From contig CM053270.1 of NCBI GenBank assembly GCA_028583415.1, positions 49,244,663 to 49,308,662 on the forward strand: a stretch of DNA of 64,000 nt, written 5' to 3'. The notes under the pieces were generated by a model, which saw nothing but the letters and a program-made list of their open reading frames with translations, had not been told where the DNA came from and made no database searches. The stretch is from Protea cynaroides. Its lineage: Eukaryota > Streptophyta > Magnoliopsida > Proteales > Proteaceae. Positions 35,129 to 48,600 of the stretch are shown in pieces; the first letter of the stretch is position 1; every line of letters begins with the position of its first letter. The translations under genes and the position numbers were made by a program.

Positions 35129-35714
35129 GATATTGAAATGGTGAAAAATACAAAGCGTAAAAAATAAACAAGATGCATAGACACAAAGATGTACATGGTT
35201 CAATACCAATTTGGTAGCCTACGTCCATGGGACAATTTCAACGGAGCTCTTTTTCTGTATCAGGGAAAATTACAAGCCACACCTCTCACCTTGACAACAC
35301 AATACATGGGTCCCATATTCTACAAAGATATCTTTCCAGTACAACTCTCACAAGTATTCCCACAAGAAACACTAACCCAGTGAAATTGTACACCTACGAA
35401 ATCTTACAATTGAACCCAAATTCAATACAAAAGACCCAACCCAGAGAGGACCCAGAGCTGATCAATTGTTCTTTCTTCTCTATAGCTTTTTAAGCTTGTG
35501 ATTGTATTGTAAGTTGTCTTGTGCCATCTCCTTTTATATAGAGGGAGAAGGGACAACTCTGATATCTTTGTCACGGCATTCGGTAGCCACATTTAAAACT
35601 TACATTCAGCAGCCACATTTGAAACTTAAGGCTTGTGAATTCAAACATGCAATAAATTCTAAATAATTGAGTTGACATGGGTGATGTCAGCTATTTGACC
35701 TACACTCCACTGAC
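35129..35714 (-). repeat. Second copia LTR-like segment
   Basis: Contains the TACATGGTTCAAT...CTACGTCCATGGG phrase common in plant copia LTRs and a minus-strand TATATAAAAGG at about 35530-35541. It joins LTR 2c near 35714. The short frames on the plus strand here are not coding. Confidence 0.4.
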
Positions 35715-37950
35715 CAGGTTGTGCCAGGTCTTCCCATCATATTCAGTTTGAGCGAACCAACCGTGTGAAGGAAACACAGGGCTAGGTGAGTGAATCAATC
35801 CAAAAATAGTGTATTTTGGTTGTGTGGCCGACTGACAGCCATTGTGTGGCGGACCACTCAGTCAAAAAGTGAGGTCAGTCAAATTTTAATTGAGTGGAAG
35901 CACAAACTGCCTTGTGTGGTCGATGGGTTCTGTGACCACACAGTCGATCACACAAACTCAGAACCGACTCTGAGATTTAAAAACTCTTCAAGTTTAGAGG
36001 ATTTCTTTCCTAGTTGAGAGAGGATTCTATGGAGGTTTTTCCTTTATATAGAGGACATCCCTTAGTCTCGCTCATTCTTTTAGGATCAATTCCAAAACCC
36101 TAAACCTAAGAGAGAAAGAGAAGGAGAAGGAGAAGAAAGGGAGAAGGAGGCTTGGAGAAGAGAAATTATAGAAGAAGTTGCTATCCCTCTCTACAGAAGG
36201 GACAAATGTAAGCAATCTATTCTTGTAGAAGTAGGTTGATTAGGATTGATCTCTCATCAATGAGTTGAAGAGATGACCCTAATGTTGTTATTGAGATCAT
36301 GCAATCTCAATTAATCTCAAAGAGAAACCATGGAAATAGGTTAGGGATAAATTATTGATGGAAAACCCATAAATTAGGCCATAGATCGACCCTCGGAGGT
36401 GTTACAATAATGAGCTAAGTGTTAGACTGAGAAGGACCTTCAAACACAACCACTAAGTTATGTGGTCGCATCAGTGGTCAACCACATAGTCCCCAGTGAG
36501 TGACCATAGACTCTCGGGAATTTACACAGGATTGTGTGGTCGGATTAGTGGACCCATGATGTGGACCACACAGTGTATAGTCGACATATACCAGCGATCA
36601 CTGCATCAACCACACAATTGCAGAGAGCCTGTTTCAAGGCCAAGCTAGATTTGAGACTATTGTGACTAAATACCATTAAACCATAACTTAAACTTATAAA
36701 TTGTATAGGTTGTCAACTAGTACAAGATAATTTTCAAAGCTTAGAAGAGATCGATACTACGATCAAAGGTGAAGAGACAAGACCTAAACTAATTGGATAA
36801 TAACAAGCTATCTTTCTTTTTATTTGTCCAATGCTATGAATGATATCATGCTTGTATGATTGTAATGTGCATCTCACATGTCATCCAATATTACTGCTAT
36901 TTCTGTTCATGCATACTTACTTTATTGTTTTACTTTATTGTTGATGATAATAGGAATATACATGTGTTTGTGAGTGTGGTTGGTGTGCTGTGTAGGGAAG
37001 GATGTGTGATCCCTAAACAATGCATCACATTGACATCGTCGTATCGCTATTACCTTAACAAAACTAGTACGTTGTAGGACATCAGGGGGGTGTTCGCAGA
37101 CCGTGTAGTCTTTGACTCTGTCGAGGAGCCCTAGCTCTATCTCTATGGATGGTTGAGGGACGCTGAGGTAAGGCCTTGAATACATATGGATGGAATTAGG
37201 ATTGGTTAGTTGCTAGCCCAGTTTGCAAGCCCTCGCCAGTAGGGGCATACGTGCTGGTATAGGTAGGGCATCAGGGGAAGTATTGGCAGTGTGTGATCTG
37301 GATATTTTAGCTCTATCTTTATTCCATAGTGGGTACATGTGGGATGACAGTGGTGTTTGATGCATTTGGCGGATTCACACACTCTTGTATAGTGGTGCAG
37401 TGGCCGCCAATCTTTTCTATAGCACAGTTGCAAACTTAAACCAGACTAAAGATAATGATATGACTGCATGCATACGTTTGCACATTGTTTTGTTTGCTCA
37501 CTGAGCCTTGATGTGTGCTCACCCCTTGACATCGAATATTTTTAGTTGATGATGCAGATCCTTCAGTGGAATAATATATGGAGGCACGATCGTACGGACA
37601 TGTGGCGGTGATGGATACTCAAGCTAAGGAGGCGACTCTTTGTGCGAGTGTTTGAGTGTCTTTATTCTTAGTTATCTTCTGTTTGAGAGTTTTGAGAACT
37701 TGTAATAGATTATTAAGTTATGTTTTGAGTTTATTTAGAGATAATTGGTTTATTTCCTTATTTATCATGTTAGACACTCAGTTCAGTATTTAATAAGAAT
37801 TTTGCTATATATTTTATTATCTCTGATTGTGTCGTAGTATATGTATTTGGTTTGGATGGTTGGCATGGTCATTATGAGATCCTAGCTTGAACCGTTGGTT
37901 CTTATGACTGTTCATCACACTTCTGGTTTGTTCATAATTGGGGTGTGATA
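35715..37950 (+). repeat. Old LTR 2c
   Basis: Family-2 LTR with GTGTGGTCG/CGACCACAC blocks (35820-35960 and 36460-36620), TATA near 36037, purine-rich leader near 36110-36160, and a degenerate peptide (SYGHVAVMD) near 37585. It ends GGGGTGTGATA at 37950 (CA mutated to TA). The 5' edge is approximate. Confidence 0.75.
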
Positions 37951-38407
37951 TCAGCAATGACTTCACCCATAATAAATGTCACATTTTTCACTTAAAAGCT
38001 AATTTCCAAATAGTCTTCACAGCTTCGATTTGCCCAATCGTCACCACTCACTAGGTAACTACAAGCCCAGGGGAAGTTCTGCACCCTATGAACTTCTCCT
38101 TCGCAATAGGCTTCGTCAGTGCATTTGCTACGTTGTCGTTGGTGTGAATCTTCTGTAGCGAGATTACTCCATCTTCTACCATGTCACTTTACATCAATGT
38201 CTTGGTACGAGAGTAAAACATTGGATTAATAGCCAAATGTAACGCACTTTGTGTCATCAGCACATTTGCTACGTTATCGTCGGTGTTAATCTTCTGCAGT
38301 AAGATTACTCCATCTTCCACCACGTCACGAACAAAGTGATACTTTACATCAATATGCTTAGTACAAGAGTGAAACATTGGATTAATAGCCAAATGTAGCA
38401 CACTTTG
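37951..38407 (-). pseudogene. pol: Copia RNase H C-terminal end, partly duplicated
   Basis: The minus strand reads LHLAINPMFHSCTKHIDV and YHFVRDVVEDGVI, the RNase H end of Ty1/copia pol, then a C-terminal tail to about 37960. It continues the copia pol at 61939-64000: the two parts meet across the CTTTG duplication (38403-38407 and 61934-61938). A segment of about 140 bp is present twice (38123-38257 and 38263-38412). Confidence 0.88.
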
Positions 38408-39046
38408 TGTCACACCCTAAAATATCGGTCTAAAAATTTCTCTTTTGGCATATGATTGGATCAACTCCTTAGTTTGGATGTGATCCTACCAGGACCTCAC
38501 AAGCGGTGCGCACACATACCAATCATTCCAAGTTCAATGCCACAATCAGAACCCAGAGTAATAAATAACGAAACATACTACATAACCTTGAGCACATTAA
38601 TGATAATTAATACTAATAATACCAAGGTTTACTTCCTCAAAACGAGGTTTATCATTTGACATCATAAAATTAAACTTTAAATAACATTACCCTATAAATC
38701 ACGGGCTACCCAAAGTTAAGTAAATAATCCAATAGGTACTTAAAACAAAAAACTGTTCATTGTCTAAGAGAAATTTTCCAAAATGACTATCCATCAAAGA
38801 CACACGCATCACACTCGCAGTCCACGTCATGTGCTTCATCTTCATACTATGCTCCTCCTAGCTGGGCCAAGTGAGCAGTTATTGGTGTATTTAAGTAATC
38901 GACAACTGTAGTACCTGCAATATCATCTAAAAGAATGATGTACAAGAGGGTCAGCTCTCCAACATGAGCTCAGTAAGAAACAGACAGGCAAGCAATCAAG
39001 TATGCATGATCAGTTTATTACACACAACAATGCAATAATTAGGTAT
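38408..39046 (-). repeat. Solo LTR3, left part
   Basis: Begins TGTCACACCC (minus-strand 3' end). A diverged peptide exon lies at about 38810-38920 (minus strand, CECDACV readable). It is split by the Tekay array at GGTAT (39042-39046) and resumes at 60051. The complete LTR is about 2.5 kb and flanked by CTTTG with no internal region, hence a solo LTR. Confidence 0.88.
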
Positions 39047-41308
39047 TGTCACACCCCAATTCCGCACTATTCAGAATGGTGTGATGAACCGTTAACAAAC
39101 CAACGGTTCAACCAGGATCTCGAGTAGGCTATATCTGTGTTATCTAAACCTTATACATCCATAAACATAATCAGAGTAAATACACAATAGCGAAAGTTTT
39201 ATAATAAAACGAACTGAGAATCTATTGTGATATAAATATTTAAATAACAAATTATTCTATATCAACTAAGACATAAATAAATAAATATCAAATAAATGTC
39301 TTCAATAAATCCAAATAGATAAAACTAAAAAAAAATCTAATCGAATACACATGAATTGCACTCGCAAGAGATGTCATGTGTATCCACTTTATCTTCAGCT
39401 ACCGTCGCTGCAACGTTCTCGTATTCTGGAGCATTTATATAATCTTCAATGGTTGTACCTGCAACATCAGCAAAAAATATTCGACGTCGAAGAGTGAGCA
39501 CACATCACGGCTCAGTGAGCAAACAAAACAATGCAACAATACATATGCATGCGATTCAATTCATATCTTTGGTCTGGTTTTACGTTTGCACTGTGCTATA
39601 GAAAGGATAGGTGGCCGCTGCACCTCTATGCATGAGAGTGTGGATACGCCCGATGACTCTCACCGTCACCCACAGCACCCATAATAAATATTGTACAACG
39701 AAGGTAACATTTATCGATGCACAACTCCATACCAACAAATTAACCCCTGATGGCTAGGGCTGCAAACGGGGCTCGCTACTAACCAATCCTAATGTCAACC
39801 AATGTATCCAAGGCCTCACCCCAACATCCCTCAGAGCACCCGTAGAGATAGAGCTAAGGCCCCTCGATAGAGTATAGGACTCAAGGATCGAGACCCTCCT
39901 TGATGCCCTACGTCGCAATAGTTCTGCTCAGGTAACGGCGATACGACGATGCTAATGCACAAGACTTGAGTTAGAGATAGAGCTAAAGTGCCCGGATGGA
40001 ACACCGCCTAACACTTCCCCTGATGCCCTACTCGCATCAAGCACACTAACCACACACAAACAATCACATGCCTATTCCTATCATCATCATCATCATCATG
40101 TTATCAACAATAAAGTAAATATGCATGAAACAATAATAGAAATATTGGATGACATGTTATATGCACATTACAAGCATATTCGCATAGAATCAAGCATGGC
40201 ATTGGACTCAAGAAAATAAAAGTAGTTTATTATTAACCAATTAGTTTAGGTCTTGTTCCCTCACCTTAGCTTGCTAATAGATAATCTTCCAAGCTTTAGA
40301 ATCACCTTTATATTGCTATTATATTGCTAGAAGACCTAACATAGTCGATAAAATTTAATTAGAATTTATTCTAATTTTTAAAACTATTCTATTAACTGAG
40401 GGTCGGAGGTAGGGTCTGAGTTATGACAGACCCCTGGTGCGACCCTCCCCTAATCTGGACTTTCAGAACCCTGGGGGTCGATACTCAGGGTTACATAGGG
40501 TCGGATGGTCATTGACCCTCTGTGCGACCCCTCGTGGGTTTTGGTCAATTTTCCTCCTTTTAGTCCATTGTTCGTGTTTTGGGTCCTATGGCTTGCTCCT
40601 ACAGTCCATTCAACATAAATTCCATGGTCTAGAACCATGAATCATCTACCTATATAGCTTTTATGTATTCTCCCATGATTTTCCATGGAAACCTAACCAT
40701 GGGTTGATGGTTTGGATTTCTTCGAGATCATACTCTCATCCTTATCTAACCTAAGGTCTGTAGAAATTCATGGAATTAGTATCCATACCTGAGAAGAATA
40801 CTCCTTCTCTGCAATTCTTCTCCTTTTTACTTTTTCTTCTCTCCCTTGCTTCTCTTCTTCTTCTCTTCCTTCTCTTCTCTTTCTCTCAATTCAATTAGGG
40901 TTGTAAAAGGAGTGAAAGAGGCTTAAGGACGTCCTATTTATAGAGTAGAAACTCCTAAGATAAGTCCCATTGTGATTTGGAAGGAATCCAATCGAAATTT
41001 GGAAACTTTCCTAATTTCAGTTTCTGGCCGCAACTGAGGGTCAATCAGAGGGTCGATGATCCCGTCGACCCTTGGTTTCCTAAAGTGTCCGAACCTCCTC
41101 TGTAAAATAGGGGGTCTGACTTTCTGTCTTGGGGGGTCCAACCCTCCCTTGCTGGGTATGCGACCCTCCCTTTAAATTAATTATTTTTGGGTCGATTTGA
41201 TACATGGGATCACGATCTCCTTCACGCCCTTGGTTCATTCATCTCGTGCATGATGGGTAAACCTGGTTCAAGGTGGTAAGACCGGGTTAGTGTGATACGG
41301 GTCTTACA
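39047..41308 (-). repeat. LTR-A (3' LTR of the array)
   Basis: TGTCACACC...GGGTCTTACA as seen on the plus strand, 2262 bp. The peptide exon at 39337-39458 keeps EDYINAPEY and SCECNSCVFD. TATA near 40945 and the donor near 40790 are on the minus strand. The polypurine tract follows at 41309-41321. Confidence 0.93.
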
Positions 41309-44300
41309 ACTCCCCCTACTTATAAAAATTTCATCCCCGAAATTGTACGTACCTTCTGAATAAAATAAGTGAGGGTATTGCTTTCGCATAGCATTCTCTT
41401 CCTCCCAAGTAATTTCTTCCATGTCTCTACTTTTCCAAATGACCTTAACATAATAGATATCTCGGTTGCGTAGTCGTTGAACCTTTCGACTAGTGATTTC
41501 CGTTGGTGTTATTTTAAATGTCAATTCATCAGTCAATTCCGGTAGATCTACTGTCAAGACGTGTGTTGGATCCTTGACATACTTCTTCAATAGGAAAATA
41601 TGAAATACGTCATGCACACTTGACATAGATGGTGGAAGTGCTAACTGATAAGCCACTTTTCCACGCTTAGCTAGAATCTTATACGGGCCGACATATCTTG
41701 GACTGAGTTTCCCTTTCTACCCGAACCGTTTCAATCCTCGCATAGGTGATACCTTTAACAATACTTTATCTCCTACAGTGAACTCAAGATCTCTGCGTCG
41801 AGTATCTGCATATTTCTTCTGACGGTTCTGAGCAGTTTTTACCCTTTCCTTGATAATGTCTACCACTCGACAAGTCTCTTCAACAAATTCCGGCCCAACA
41901 ATACTATGTTCTCCAACTTCATTCCAAAACAACGGAGTTCGACATTTTCTGCCATACAGTGCTTCATATGGTGACATCTGTATAGTAGCCTGATAGCTAT
42001 TGTTATAAGCGAACTCGATCAGTGGTAACTTTTCATCCCATGATCCTTTGAAATCAATTACACATGCGCGTAGCATATCTTCTAGAATCTGGATTGTACG
42101 CTCTGACTGTCCATCTTTCTGTGGGTGGAATGCAGTACTGAACTTTAATGTTGTACCCATAGCCTTTTGCAATCCTTCCCAAAACATGGAAGTAAATCGG
42201 GGATCTCTATCAGATACAATGCTCTCTGGTACACCGTATAACAAAACAATATTATCCACATACAGCTTTGCTAACCTTTCCAGTGTATACTGAGGTCGTA
42301 TCGGTATGAAGCGAGCTGTCTTAGTCAGACGGTCTATAATCACCCAAACTGCGTCAACTACTCGAGGAGTCAGTGGTAATCCCGTGACGAAGTCCATAGT
42401 GATGCAGTCCCATTTCCATGCTGGTTTCGGTAACGACAGTAACAGTCCTGCGGGTCTTTGTCGTTCAGCCTTTACTTTCTGACAATTTAGGCATTGAGAC
42501 ACGAACTTAGCTACAGCTGCTTTCATTCCTCTCCACTAATATAGTTTCTTTAGATCATGATACATTTTTGTGCTTCCAGGATGTATCGAATAAATGGTGG
42601 TATGGGCTTCTTTCATCAGTCGGTGTCTAATGTCCACATTTTCTGTTTTGGGTACACATATTCTTCCTCTATATTTCAGTAGTTTCTCTTCGTCCAAGGT
42701 GAACTCAGGGTTAGTTCTACCTTTTTCGATGTCTTCTTGTACCGTTCTCAGGTAAGGGTCTGATTTGATAGCTGTCTTCACTTCATCAATTATGTCCGGT
42801 ATAATCTTCAATGTAGCGAACATATTTGAAAATCGATGAATAAATCCTTGGTTGGCTGATCCATCCATTGTATCTATCACATATTGCTCGTTGCCATGAT
42901 TGAATACCATTCCGGTAGTACATATAGCTACAGTTGTACTAACCTCCCCTTGAGATTTTATCATCGCCTTTCTGCTTAACGCATCCGCTACTACATTAGC
43001 TTTCCTCGGATGATACTGGATATCACAATCATAGTCTTTTAATAGTTCCAACCATCTTTTTTTGTCTCATATTCAACTCCTTCTGATTAAATAAATAAGT
43101 AAGACTTTTATGGTCCAACTTAATCTGGAGCTTCTCTCCGTATAGGTAATGTCTCCATATCTTGACAGCATGTACTACTGCCGCTAACTCCAAATCATGA
43201 GTGGGATAATTTTTCTCATGTATCTTTAACTGTCTCGAGGCATAAGCAATTACTTGTTCCCCTTGCATAAGTACGCATCCTAATCCCAGTCCTGACGCAT
43301 CAGTGTATAGGGTAAATAGCAGTCCTGGAACAGGAATAGTCAAAATCGGAGCGGATATCAATCTAGTCTTCAATGTCTAGAAGCTCTTCTCACAATTATC
43401 CGTCCACACAAAATTTTCACCTTTCTTAGTCAAACTGGTGAGAGGTACGGCAATCCGAGAATAGTCTTCCACAAATCTCTGATAATATCCAGCGAGACCC
43501 AGAAAACTTCTTATTTCTGCAACGCTTTTTGGTGCCTTCCACTTTACAATAGCCTCGATCTTGCTGGGGTCCACTTTGATTCCTTCAGCGGATACTACAT
43601 GGCCTAGGAAGGCGACTTCACTTAGCCAAAACTCACACTTTGAATATTTTGCATACAGCTTCTCTTTCCTTAAACGTTGTAGGGTGGCGTTTAGATTCTT
43701 AACGTGGGTTTCCTTGTCCTGGGAATATACCAATATATCATCAATAAATACTATAACCGACGTATCCAACATGTCGTGGAAAACCCGGTTCATAAGTTCC
43801 ATGAAAGTTGCTGGTACATTTGTTAATCCAAAAGACATGACCAAGAATTTCATAATGTCCATATCTGGTCCTAAAAACTGTCTTAGGAATATCACCCTCT
43901 TTAATCTTCAGCTGATGATAACCGGACCGAAGGTCGATCTTAGAAAATACTTTCGCTCCTTGCAACTAATCGAACAAATCATCGATCCGAGGTAGTGGAT
44001 ATCGATTCTTGATTGTCAGTTTGTTCAGCTCCCGATAGTCGATACATAATCGAACGCTATCGTCCTTCTTCTTTACGAATAATACCGGTGCTCCCCACGG
44101 TGATATACTGGGTCGAATATAACCCTTGTCCAGCAGTTCCTGTAGTTGCACTTTCAATTCCTTCAGTTCAGTAGGAGCCATTCTATAAGGTGCTTTTGAT
44201 ACTAGTACGGCTCCAGGTATAAGGTCTATCACAAACTCGGTGGCTCTGTCGGGTGGTAATCCTGGTAGTTCCTCTAAAAATACTTCAGGATAGTCCCGCA

Positions 44301-44795
44301 CGACATCAATATCTTCCATTCGTGGTGCTACATAGGTTAGGTCGACCACTGATACTTGATACCCGACTGCTCCCTTCTCAAGGCACTTCGTAGCCTTTAG
44401 TGCTGAGAGTATGAGCTTACGTTTACGGGGCAGTTTGGTTCCCACAAAACTGAATTCTACTCCTTCTTTGTCTTTAAATGTTAGCTTCTTTTCGGCGCAT
44501 AATAGGTTTGCAGAATGCCAAGCTAACCAGTCCATTCCCAAGATGACATCAAAGTCTGCCATCCCAAGTTGGATCAAGGTTGCATCTAAGGTTTTCTCGC
44601 CAATGAGAACTGGACATGGCCCATAACCTTTCTCTAATTCCACTTCTAACTCCATCGGTGACCGTACAAGTAGTTTGTAGTCCAATGTTTTGATGGGTAA
44701 GTTCAGCTTCTTTCCAAATGACATCGATATAAAGCAATGAGTAGCTCCTGAATCGAAGAGTACTCTGGCGGGTATGCCATTTATAGGTACGATAC
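41222..44795 (-). pseudogene. pol: pol of array copy A
   Basis: Protease FDSGATH near 44750. Protease/RT is open from 44724 to 43966, with the RT catalytic FIDDILVYS near 43735. RNase H YTDASGLGLG near 43305. Integrase zinc finger and core 42600-41720. Chromodomain 41550-41380. It is broken by TAG at about 43966, 43375, 42536 and 41717 (mostly CAG or TGG to TAG) and by small frameshifts near 43870 and 43060. The polypurine tract has five G where T1 and T2 have six, so the final frame runs 40-odd codons into the LTR instead of stopping at its edge. Confidence 0.93.
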
Positions 44796-44863
44796 CAGTG
44801 ATTTGTTTTAACTTAGTCTACATGCTTACACATTGTAATACAACTTAAAGGTTTAGGTCATAC
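44796..44863 (-). other. Intron-like segment between gag and protease (68 bp), acceptor mutated
   Basis: Donor CACAG/GTATGACC. The acceptor reads AATCACTG, so the AG is lost in this copy. The gag stop TAA (44853-44855) lies within it. Confidence 0.45.
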
Positions 44864-46126
44864 CTGTGACCACATCGGGTGATGCGGCAGCCTCCTCAAA
44901 TGTAACAGCATAAACTCGTCCTTGATGTTGTGGCTTCTGGGGTTTAGGACACTCTCTCATCATATGTCCCACTTGATTGCAGTTATAACATCTTGGACTT
45001 TCAGTATTTGGCTTTGGTTGCTGCTGAGCTGCTTGAGTGGTCTTGGGCGCAGCGGTGAAATTCTGAGTACGAAAAGGCTTGTATGTCTTGTTATTACCTT
45101 CGTTGTAAGAATTACCAGCTGTCCTTTTCACACCTCTGTTTTGCATAAATAGCTTTCCTTCTGGCTCGATTCTATAACTCGAGCAATTTGCACGGCTTCA
45201 TTATAAATCATCTTGTCTAAGCCCAACACGTGCTCTCTGATGCTTCCTCTGAGTCCCGTGGAAAACCTATGGGTTTTGTTGTCCTCTTCTTGCATACTAA
45301 GTGGTGCAAAGAAAAACAGCTCCTCATAACGCTGTTGATATGCATCCACAGACATCTGACCCTGATATAAACTCAGGAACTCCTTCTCCATAGAATCCTT
45401 GAAGCTTCGGGGAAAATACATCTCAAAGAACGCTTCTTTATAAATAGCCCAAGTCAATAGGGCGTGCTTGGTCAGTAGATATGCCCTGGTAGATTTCCAC
45501 CAATGATGTGCATCGCCTTTCAGCATGAAGGTGGCACATAACACCTTTTCTTCTTCAGTAATAGTCATCATGAGAAAGTTTCTCTCCATCTCGTCGATCC
45601 AATGTGCTGGCCATAATAGATTCGAGGGTTTACCGTTAAATTCCTTGGGCTTCATCTTCAGAAATCTCTCAACCAGTCGAGAGTGATCCATCAGATTTTG
45701 GGGGTATGCCCCAAACATAGGTTGTGGATACTGATACTGAACCTGAGCTGCTTCAGGACCAGGTACTGGGATCTGTGCAGCTGGTGGTTGAGGTGTTTGA
45801 GGTGCTGGGTTGTTACCCACCGGTGCTGCACTGGCTTGTCCGGTCTGCATGGGTGTAGCATGTGCGACCTGGAACATAATCCCCATTGCAACTTGCATTT
45901 GAGCCTGTGCATGTTGCATTTGTTGCAGCTGCTGTGCTAGATTCATTACCACGGTTGCTAACTCCGGTGGTGGAGGTGGCAAGTTGGTAGGATTTGCCTG
46001 GTCTGGATTTCCTGGGGGTACAACCTGTGGATTTCCCTGTGCATATATATTCTCCTGGCTAGTTTCCTCCACAGGTGGTGGTAGAACAGCATTTCGAGTT
46101 TGCCTGGTTGCTCTACATCCAGACAT
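44853..46126 (-). pseudogene. gag: gag of array copy A, one frameshift
   Basis: The best preserved gag in the window. Start ATG 46126, after TTTTCAG. Pro/Gln-rich N-terminus (residues 1-130), gag core about residues 165-320 (LKMKPKEFNGKPS and GDAHHWWKSTRAY), then a 1-nt loss near 45147 shifts the frame. The second frame carries CYNCNQVGHMMREC, a CCHC knuckle, near 44960-45000. Gag assembles particles in the cytoplasm. Confidence 0.92.
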
Positions 46127-47060
46127 GTTTCCTTCTGAGATTGGTGGTGCCTGAAAATCAACAAAATAGGTGAGTCAATCATTTACACTGCATGTAGGCA
46201 CGCTAACCGATGTAAAATTCCAAAATTTTCAGCTCATTTTATGAAAAATACTGTCTTTTCTATGCAGGGTCGATGGTATGTCCGACCCTCAGTATCCGAC
46301 CCTGGGAATGACCTGTTCTTCCCGAGAGCTGGAGGTCGATGGGTATCCGACCCTCAGTATCCGACCCTGGTTTTCTGTCAGATTCCCGAGAGCTGAGGGT
46401 CGATCTGGGGGTCGATCCGAGGGTCGATGATCCTGGTCGAATTGTCCGACCCTCAGACCAAAAATCAGACCTTTAAGATCCGATACTGGGTTCATTCCCC
46501 ATCATTTCTCTCCCATTTCGACTCGTCTCCCACCTCTGAGTTGCTACAGTGCCACTCCCCTATTTTGGTCAGTTTGGATCCGTGTTTCGACGTCCACATC
46601 ATCCCTACAGGTATGCTTTCTCATTTTTACCTGTTTTTGGATTTCCATTTCTAGGTTTTTGTCCATTTAACTTGTATTTTTCAAATTAAACTTTTTCCAA
46701 CAGTAAAAATTCGATTTTTATTGGGGGCTTTTGTTATTGGTGTCTCGAGGAACGAAAGCCCTCAAAAAATTATGAGTTTCATCGGTAGGTTATCAAGAAC
46801 TTAGATTTTTGCTCTTTTTGCCCTAATTTGTCAAAATTTTTGATTTCTCGCAATTTCTTCAAATTGGACTTCTTTAGCTAGAATTTCCTACTGTCTGAGT
46901 GTTGTAGGACAAGTTGGGACCTACGTAAGTCCTGCTGCTCACGTGTCAGGGTGTCAGGTGAGGCTTTTGGCCAACTTACGTCGTTATAATGTCAAAATTT
47001 TAGATTTTCTATCTTATTAACATATTAACTATTTTCTTTTCTTTATTATTGGCAGATACC
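46127..47060 (+). other. Divergent leader region with antisense-gene intron (copy A)
   Basis: Lies between the minus-strand gag start and the plus-strand antisense gene. GGTCG-rich repeats fill 46265-46445. On the plus strand a donor CTACAG/GTATGC (intron from 46611) and an acceptor TATTGGCAG (ending 47055) bound a 445-bp AT-rich intron. The ATG follows six bases after the acceptor. Promoter elements for the plus strand would have to lie here; I see no clear TATA. Confidence 0.55.
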
Positions 47061-47945
47061 ATGGCTCGGACCAAGGTACCCAGAGTTCGTGATCCTCTTC
47101 GCTTCCGTTCCAACGAAGCCGAGACACAATATGCCCACTTTGTTCGTAAGAAAGTGGAGGGTGGTCGTATGGTGAACTAGGCTGAGTTAGCCTTGTTCAA
47201 CGTGGAGGGAGCCTTTGGTGATATGGGGTGGCTCCCTGTCATTACCTACGACGCTTGCACACGCCCGGATTTAGTGCGACAGTTTTATTGTAATCTCCAG
47301 GTGGTGGGGGATTACAATGATGTGGATAGGGGTCACGAGCTCAGGATTACTAGCTATGTCAAGGGAGTTGAGGTCTCTTTTGACTACCGGCAGCTAGCAG
47401 ATTTGTTGGGCATTTCCTATGATGGCCCTATGGTTTACTATGCTCCTGGAGAGCCCCAGTTCGTCTCCACAGAGATGAGGGCTGAGATTGATAGTCGGTT
47501 TCTACGACCCGATCGGGCGGCATGAGGGCTTGCTATATGCGTCCCGGCTCCACGGGTCTTTTGCAAGATTATCCAAAGATAATCTGATTTCATAGAATGG
47601 CCATTACGAGAGGGTTTCTCAGCTGACCCAGTATCTTCTGTACAACATTTGCACTAGACAGCCCGTCTGCCTTCCTTACATCATCATGTGGACTATGATC
47701 AGTGCCACATTGCCCAGTCATAGGGGTAATCTACCCTATGGACGTATGATCACTACATTGTTGACCTGCCTGGGGGTTGATTTATTGGATGAGAAGATTC
47801 AGGAGGAAACCTTATCGTCGCCTCTAGATTGGGAGGCTAATTGCAAGATGGGCTTGTGGGATGCCCAAGTCAGTAACGAGGAGAGGAATGAGATGGTGCG
47901 CCCTCATACTCACATCGAGATCGCTGACGCTGAGGCAGCAGCCAG
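47061..47945 (+). pseudogene. Antisense gene of copy A ('putative plant transposon protein'-like), broken
   Basis: Opposite strand to gag-pol. It starts MARTKVPRVRD, has a TAG at 47178-47180 (TTG to TAG compared with copy B), then runs open from 47193 through GDMGWLPVITYDACTRPDLV and QLADLLGISYDGPMVY. One extra T near 47500 shifts the frame, which continues through LLYNICTRQPVCLPYIIMW to about 47940. The 3' end is lost in a G/T homopolymer block. The motif order resembles the plant transposase-like family annotated 'putative plant transposon protein' (PF20167, from memory). The role in the element is unknown. Confidence 0.7.

Positions 47946-48600
<655 letters not shown>

Noticed and set aside
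40437..40640. Frames shared by LTRs (for example 24802-25056, 31106-31375, 40450-40638, 49911-50156)
   Set aside because: They recur because the LTRs are homologous, but stops and indels disrupt them and I see no third-position bias, unlike the CECNSC exon.
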